Source: Bacteroidales bacterium (GTDB lineage: Bacteria > Bacteroidota > Bacteroidia > Bacteroidales > F082). Taken from it: DNA of 26,317 nt. Below the pieces are notes generated by a model. The model saw only the letters and a program-made list of their open reading frames with translations. It made no database searches and was not told where the DNA came from. Each line of letters begins with the position of its first letter. Within the stretch, counting starts at the first letter, position 1. Positions 22,332 to 26,317 of the stretch are shown here, piece by piece. The stretch is taken from positions 1 through 26,317 of the forward strand of contig JAFWRA010000297.1 in the NCBI GenBank assembly GCA_017508895.1, read 5' to 3'. The position numbers were made by a program, and so were the translations under genes.

Positions 22332-23645
22332 TTATTCTTCCTTCCCAATCAATTCATCCAGCGAGGCCTTAGCCACCATAAAGTTGTAAACCGCTTGGGC
22401 TTGTGTGAGTTGCGACTGCATCAGGGCCACTTGCGCATCGTTCAGCTCGAACATGGTTGCCTTGCCGACTTCGTACATCTTTTCGGAGATGTCATAGCTC
22501 TTTTGGGCAATCTCCACCGTGGCATTGGCGGCTTGGTAGTTCTTGATGCAGAGTGCCATCTGGTCGTTGAAGTTGCGGATGGATATGCGCAGGCTGCGTT
22601 CGGTGTCTTCGCGCTGCAAGTCGAGCATGTCCTTGTTGATTTTGCTCTGCTTGATGGTGTAATGCTTTTGGAAGCCGTCGAAGATAGGGATGCTAAGGCT
22701 TACTGCAGCAGTCGAGGAGGGGAACCAACGGAGTTCCTCGTCGCCCATGGCGTTATAGTTGTAGTTGATGCTGGCGGCAAGTGTGGGCAGGTATTGTTTT
22801 TTCTGCATCCTGATGGTCGATTCGAGCATGCGGCTTTGGATGCCGAGTTGCAGCAACGAGCTGTTGTTGCTGAGGTCGTCTTCCGAAACGTAGGGGCTAA
22901 GCATTTGGGCGGTATAGTCGTTCAGGTCGCCGACTACCTCCACGTCGGTGTCGAGGTTGATGCCCATGACGGCTTTAAGTTGCCAGGTGGCCAACAGCAC
23001 AGCGTTTTCGGCGCTTGACACATTGGGTTCAGCATTCATCATCGTGACTTGGGCGCGCAGGCGTTCCACTTCCGAGGCCTTACCCACATTGAAGCGTTGC
23101 AAGGTCTTTTCATAGTTCTTCTGGGCGTTCTCGTAAACGTTAGTGACCACGTCAAGTGACTTCTCTGCCAGCAGTACGGCATAGAAGGCTTGCTTCACCT
23201 GCTTCACCATGGCGATTTTTGAGGAACGGGCTTTCTCTACGGCCAGCTCCACATCCATGCCCGAGAGTTTGAGACTTTCCCAAAGCTGGGCATTCACCAA
23301 TGGTATGCTGGCAGTGGCCGAAGTGCTGATGTTGTTGTCGCGGCCTACCTTGATTTCCATAGGCTGTCCTCCCATGTCTATCACCATGACCTGCTTCTTC
23401 AGTGTGCGCTGGTAGGAGCCATTGGCACTAATGTTCGGATAAAGTGCAGCATAACTGCCTTTCCGGGCATAGCCCGTCTTTTCCACTGTCATGTCGGCAA
23501 TCTTGATGGTGTTGTTTTCCGAAAGAGCAATCTCTAACGCTTGGTCAAGGGTGAGATGCAAAGGTTGAGTCCCTTGAGCCTTCATAATCATCGGGGCGAT
23601 GATAATTGTTGCTATTGATAAAACTCTAAAAATCAGTCTTTTCAT
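22332..23645 (-). CDS. TolC-family outer-membrane efflux channel
   Basis: This is a 437-residue protein with a signal peptide (LIFRVLSIATIIIAPMIMKAQ). It has two structural repeats of the TolC family: LTLDQALEIALSENNTIKIA at the start of repeat one and a matching region near 240-290. Long coiled-coil helices occur at about 150-215 and 355-420 (QSQLTQAQAVYNFMVAKASLDELIG at the end). Trimers form the outer-membrane channel of the pump encoded downstream. ATG 23645 follows a -7 box at 23688-23695 on the minus strand. It is the first gene of the five-gene operon, divergent from a two-component system. Confidence 0.9.
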   Translation of the reverse strand: MKRLIFRVLSIATIIIAPMIMKAQGTQPLHLTLDQALEIALSENNTIKIADMTVEKTGYARKGSYAALYPNISANGSYQRTLKKQVMVIDMGGQPMEIKVGRDNNISTSATASIPLVNAQLWESLKLSGMDVELAVEKARSSKIAMVKQVKQAFYAVLLAEKSLDVVTNVYENAQKNYEKTLQRFNVGKASEVERLRAQVTMMNAEPNVSSAENAVLLATWQLKAVMGINLDTDVEVVGDLNDYTAQMLSPYVSEDDLSNNSSLLQLGIQSRMLESTIRMQKKQYLPTLAASINYNYNAMGDEELRWFPSSTAAVSLSIPIFDGFQKHYTIKQSKINKDMLDLQREDTERSLRISIRNFNDQMALCIKNYQAANATVEIAQKSYDISEKMYEVGKATMFELNDAQVALMQSQLTQAQAVYNFMVAKASLDELIGKEE

Positions 23646-23687
23646 AAATCCGTTTCTCTATTGTGGATGCTGTTCATTAATAAGGTG

Positions 23688-23695
23688 CAAAAATA
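23688..23695 (-). promoter_or_regulatory. -7 promoter element of the efflux operon
   Basis: On the minus strand TATTTTTG (then C) fits the Bacteroidota -7 box, 42 bases before ATG 23645. No -33 TTTG is seen at the right spacing, which suggests the promoter may need an activator. Confidence 0.6.
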
Positions 23696-23710
23696 GGAAT
23701 ATTTGCGTTT

Positions 23711-23803
23711 TGTTTGACGTTGATTTCGACAAATTATTATGTTGTTTGACTGAATTTTAATCCAAATCGATAGACAATTCAATAAAACGGCTGATTTTGT
23801 CGA
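23711..23803. promoter_or_regulatory. Candidate regulator sites in the divergent intergenic region
   Basis: TGTTTGAC is repeated at 23711-23718 and 23743-23750, 32 bp apart (three helical turns). GACGTTGAT at 23716-23724 is close to the LytTR-type consensus. TCGACAAA (23726-23733) and TTTGTCGA (23796-23803) form an inverted repeat. Assignment to the neighbouring LytTR regulator is inference. Confidence 0.3.
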
Positions 23804-23877
23804 TTAATATGAAACTTCCTTTATTGACATTTTCTTTATTTTCGTTGAAAAGCAGCTGTCGATATCGGGATTCGTTT

Positions 23878-23885
23878 TATATTTG
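23878..23885 (+). promoter_or_regulatory. -7 promoter element of the two-component operon
   Basis: TATATTTG (then C) lies 18 bases before ATG 23903. It drives the kinase and regulator genes and is divergent from the efflux promoter at 23688. Confidence 0.6.
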
Positions 23886-23902
23886 CATTCAAATTATTGG
23901 AG

Positions 23903-24976
23903 ATGAAAAAGCGTACTTTGCCGACCCTGCCCACCGCCAACCTCGACCTCTTGGAGCGCCTTTATAAATGGGGCGTTGTATGGCTGGTGCTGTTTGTCAT
24001 CTTCTTTACGGTACATTCCAACGGCAGCTACTTGTTCCGTGCGGTGAGCTCGCTTTGTTTTGTGGGTTTGGTGGTGTTGCTGGTCACATTTACCAATAAG
24101 GTATTGTTGGATCATTTCATGAAGCCTGGTAGGGTAGTGCTGTTCATCCTGCTTTCCATTTTTGCCATTGTGGCATGGGCGGCTGCCTCAACGGCTATCG
24201 ATTCCTGCTTGCTTCATTGGATTGACAAGCGGTCGTTCGATGAAATGCCGTTTTTCCCCGTTGTTTTGGTGACTTTCTTGGTGCGCTTGATATGGTTTAT
24301 TGCTACTTATGCCATAACAGTGATATTCTTTTATCAACGTAAGGAGAACGAGGAGAAAATTATCTCAAACCAGTTGAAGAGTGAGAAACTTGACATGGAG
24401 CTGCGTTACCTGAAATCGCAAATCAACCCGCATTTCTTGTTCAATGCGCTAAACAATATCTATTCGATGGTTTACACCCACGATAATAATGCCGCCGATG
24501 GCGTGTTGAAGCTTTCGGAAATGCTGCGTTATGTGCTAGTCGATTGCCAGGCCGAAATGATACCATTGAGCAAGGAGATCAAGTATATCGAGAATTTCAT
24601 CGATTTCCAGATGATGCGAATGGCTGGTACGCGTGATGTGGTGTTGGAACAGGAAGTGGAGAAAGAAGATTTCATGATTGCGCCCATGCTGTTGCAGCCC
24701 ATCATCGAGAACTGTTTCAAATACAGCCGTCTGGAGACGCATCCTGAAGGCTATGTTCACATTAGCATCCAACAGATAGGCAGCGGATTTCGTTTTGTGG
24801 CTGAAAACACAATTGCCCGCAATGCCTTGCCGATAGCCAGCAATGGGGGAGAGGAGAAGAAGTCAGGCATAGGGCAGAAGAACGTGCAGCAACGCCTGAT
24901 GTTGCATTATGGCGAGAATTACAAATTTGATATTCAACAAGATAAAGAAGTATATAAAGTCAAGATTGAACTATGA
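23903..24976 (+). CDS. LytS/YehU-type sensor histidine kinase
   Basis: This is a 357-residue protein. Four hydrophobic segments lie near residues 22-42, 47-70, 80-103 and 120-145, with short loops and no large periplasmic domain. A coiled linker (ENEEKIISNQLKSEKLDMEL) leads to the His_kinase domain with the phospho-acceptor H177 in QINPHFLFNALNNIYSMV. The ATPase part has LLQPIIENCFKYS (N box) and GIGQKNVQQRL (G box). It signals to the LytTR regulator, whose ATG overlaps its stop (ATGA at 24973). ATG 23903 is favoured over TTG 23897 by its standard start codon and position after the promoter. The signal is unknown; membrane stress or a pump substrate is plausible from its neighbour. Confidence 0.9.
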   Translation: MKKRTLPTLPTANLDLLERLYKWGVVWLVLFVIFFTVHSNGSYLFRAVSSLCFVGLVVLLVTFTNKVLLDHFMKPGRVVLFILLSIFAIVAWAAASTAIDSCLLHWIDKRSFDEMPFFPVVLVTFLVRLIWFIATYAITVIFFYQRKENEEKIISNQLKSEKLDMELRYLKSQINPHFLFNALNNIYSMVYTHDNNAADGVLKLSEMLRYVLVDCQAEMIPLSKEIKYIENFIDFQMMRMAGTRDVVLEQEVEKEDFMIAPMLLQPIIENCFKYSRLETHPEGYVHISIQQIGSGFRFVAENTIARNALPIASNGGEEKKSGIGQKNVQQRLMLHYGENYKFDIQQDKEVYKVKIEL

Positions 24977-25689
24977 AAGAGAAATACAACGTGATTATCG
25001 TGGATGATGAGTATTTGGCTCAAAAACTGTTGCAAGACTATGTGTCGAAGGTGGAATCGTTGCAGTTGGTGGCTACATGCTCAAACGCCTTTGAAGCCAT
25101 GAATGCCTTGAAAAACAATCAGGTTGACATCATGTTTCTTGACATCCAGATGCCCGACCTTACCGGGCTTGAATTGGTGAAGAGTTTGGAGCACAAGCCG
25201 GCCATCATTTTCACGACCGCCTATTCAGAATATGCTGTGGATGCCTTCAATCTGTCGGTGGTCGACTACCTGCTGAAGCCCTTCGACTTCCCGCGTTTCT
25301 TCCAGGCGGTCAGCAAGGCCATCGGAAGTGAGCAGCCTTTAGTGAATTTGCAGAACAAGCCGCACGATACCATCAGTCGTTCCAACGATTTCATCACCGT
25401 GAAGGCCGACTACAAGCTCTACAAGATCAATTATGACGATTTATTATTCATCGAAGGCCAGCACGAATATGTGACTTTCCATACCATGCAACGACGCATC
25501 ACCGCACTTTTTGCCTTGAAGGATTTGGAGGAGATTCTGCCTAAGGACAAGTTCGTGCGTGTCCACAAGTCATACATCGTCTCTTTCAAGCACATCCAGG
25601 ATTTGGACAAGTCGGACGTGACTGTGGCGGACAATAAGGTTCCGGTTGGGGCCAGCTATCGTGATGAGTTATTAGCGCGTCTGCAATGA
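24973..25689 (+). CDS. LytTR-family response regulator
   Basis: This is a 238-residue cytosolic protein. The receiver domain (1-120) has the acidic pair D11-D12, phospho-acceptor D57 in FLDIQMPD, the TTAYSEYAV switch region and K102 in YLLKPF. The LytTR DNA-binding domain (about 138-236) has FITVKADYKLYKI, YDDLLFIEGQHEYVTFHT, FVRVHKSYIV and a final LARLQ. LytTR proteins bind direct repeats upstream of their targets. The overlap with the kinase gene shows they are one unit. The divergent efflux operon is the obvious candidate target, but this is inference from position only. Confidence 0.92.
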   Translation: MKEKYNVIIVDDEYLAQKLLQDYVSKVESLQLVATCSNAFEAMNALKNNQVDIMFLDIQMPDLTGLELVKSLEHKPAIIFTTAYSEYAVDAFNLSVVDYLLKPFDFPRFFQAVSKAIGSEQPLVNLQNKPHDTISRSNDFITVKADYKLYKINYDDLLFIEGQHEYVTFHTMQRRITALFALKDLEEILPKDKFVRVHKSYIVSFKHIQDLDKSDVTVADNKVPVGASYRDELLARLQ

Positions 25690-25704
25690 AAAAAAATCCA
25701 TTTT

Positions 25705-25735
25705 TTTGACGATGCAATAAAAAAATGTATATTTG
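25705..25735 (+). promoter_or_regulatory. Complete Bacteroidota promoter
   Basis: TTTG at 25705-25708, a 19-bp spacer and TATATTTG at 25728-25735 match the full consensus, 30 bases before ATG 25766. It starts 16 bases after the regulator stop, so the DUF1508 gene is a separate, probably well expressed unit. Confidence 0.75.
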
Positions 25736-25765
25736 CAGCGTAAACCAACTTTAAAACAGAAAATT

Positions 25766-26101
25766 ATGGGTAAATTTGAAATCAAAACTAGAAAGAACGG
25801 TGAGTTCCAATTCAATCTGAAAGCTACTAACGGTCAAGTTATCCTTACCAGCGAAGGCTACAAGACCAAGGCTTCATGCCTCAACGGTGTCGAATCCGTA
25901 AAGAAGAACTGCCAGGACGAGAAGCGTTTTGAAATAAAGGAAGCTTCTAATGGCAAACCTTATTTCAACCTGATGGCCACCAACGGCCAAATCATCGGCT
26001 CAAGCCAGATGTATTCCAACCAAGTGAACATGAAGAACGGCATCGCTTCGGTGATGAAGAACGCACCTGAGGCTCCGATTATCGATTTGACAGAAGCTTA
26101 A
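25766..26101 (+). CDS. DUF1508 (YegP-like) two-repeat protein
   Basis: This is a 111-residue cytosolic protein made of two tandem DUF1508 units. Unit one (about 3-48) reads KFEIKTRKNGEFQFNLKATN, then GQVILTSEGY and a GVESVKKN helix. Unit two (about 53-98) reads RFEIKEASNGKPYFNLMATN, then GQIIGSSQMY and GIASVMKNA. The family folds as small beta-hairpin dimers or tandem units and has no known reaction. It has its own strong promoter and terminator. ATG 25766 is chosen over an upstream TTG at 25733, which lies inside the -7 box. Confidence 0.88.
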   Translation: MGKFEIKTRKNGEFQFNLKATNGQVILTSEGYKTKASCLNGVESVKKNCQDEKRFEIKEASNGKPYFNLMATNGQIIGSSQMYSNQVNMKNGIASVMKNAPEAPIIDLTEA

Positions 26102-26116
26102 GCATGTGCTTATAGC

Positions 26117-26156
26117 AAACGAAAAAAGGAACGGCATGCCGTTCCTTTTTTCGTTT
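26117..26156 (+). terminator. Strong intrinsic terminator, perfect 20-bp inverted repeat
   Basis: The arms 26117-26136 and 26137-26156 are perfectly complementary. The GC core GGAACGGC/GCCGTTCC is flanked by A6 on the left and T6 on the right, so it can terminate in both directions. It follows the DUF1508 stop by 15 bases. Confidence 0.85.
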
Positions 26157-26164
26157 TCATCTTG

Positions 26165-26211
26165 TCGGGGCAAAATGATTCGAACCTTCGACCCCCTGCT
26201 CCCAAAGCAGC
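26165..26211 (-). tRNA. 3' half of a tRNA-Pro(UGG), truncated; possible att remnant
   Basis: On the minus strand this has an anticodon arm GCTGC / loop TTTGGGA / GCAGG, with anticodon TGG at 26204-26202 and G at position 37 as in tRNA-Pro. An uninterrupted run follows through the T loop (GGTTCGAATC) to the acceptor 3' strand TGCCCCG and discriminator A at 26165. The D arm and 5' acceptor strand are absent; the upstream sequence is AT-rich and does not contain CGGGGC. The anticodon-stem outer pair and part of the T stem are mismatched. It is not a functional tRNA; it fits the 3'-end duplication left by tRNA-targeting integrases. Confidence 0.6.
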
Positions 26212-26275
26212 TAAACCCATAATTTCCACATTTTTAAGCACTTGCACATATATTTAAATATTTATGTATCAAATA

Positions 26276-26307
26276 TTTGCGTATATGGATATTTTTCCCT
26301 ATTTTTG
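26276..26307 (+). promoter_or_regulatory. Complete Bacteroidota promoter at window edge
   Basis: TTTG at 26276-26279, a 20-bp spacer, then TATTTTTG at 26300-26307 match the consensus. It points out of the window, so a plus-strand gene probably starts just beyond 26317. The 26212-26275 stretch before it is very AT-rich and holds no gene. Confidence 0.65.
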
Positions 26308-26317
26308 CATGTCTTTA

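Noticed and set aside
26165..26260. Complete functional tRNA gene
   Set aside because: No D arm or 5' acceptor strand can be found on the 5' side, and the T stem has a mismatch; only the 3' half is present.

Overview
The window is from a Bacteroidota genome, most likely order Bacteroidales. At least nine start regions carry the TAnnTTTG -7 box of the Bacteroidota sigma-70 family (consensus TTTG-N19-21-TAnnTTTG). Three proteins end in type IX secretion (T9SS, Por) type A sorting domains. Other pointers are a TPR/coiled-coil regulator beside a DUF3244 protein, an ORF6N protein and a PG0541-type protein in an RND efflux operon. I do not assign a genus.

Layout. 1-8965 (+) is a secretion-related accessory region: a 5'-truncated TPR sensor/regulator, a small DUF3244-like exported protein, two T9SS cargo proteins, and a papain-like/beta-helix T9SS protein split in two by a -1 frame change near 5190. 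Base composition changes abruptly inside two of these genes (about 230 and about 6600). 9208-14625 (+) is housekeeping-like: a 5'-nucleotidase-type metallophosphoesterase, a lipoprotein aldose 1-epimerase, and a VOC protein / ABC-F ATPase / small lipoprotein operon. 14641-16791 is an accessory island: an ORF6N protein containing three 42-bp repeats, each with a 27-bp palindrome inside the coding sequence, facing a decaying DUF4160 / DUF2442-HTH / unknown cassette on the minus strand. 16917-23645 (-) is a five-gene operon: TolC, membrane-fusion lipoprotein, HAE1-type RND pump, PG0541-like protein, exported endonuclease/exonuclease/phosphatase. Divergent from it, 23903-25689 (+) is a LytS-type histidine kinase and LytTR response regulator. 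25766-26101 (+) is a two-repeat DUF1508 protein ending in a strong terminator. Beyond it lies the 3' half of a tRNA-Pro (minus strand, 26165-26211), a possible integration-site remnant, and a promoter for a gene outside the window.

How the genes work together. The efflux genes form one tripartite pump (outer membrane, periplasm, inner membrane) with a small soluble accessory protein, and the neighbouring two-component pair is the natural candidate regulator. The VOC and ABC-F genes are translationally coupled. The best leads for something undescribed are the palindromic coding repeats in the ORF6N gene, the split atypical cysteine peptidase, and the operator-bearing DUF4160/DUF2442 cassette with its unrecognised third reading frame.
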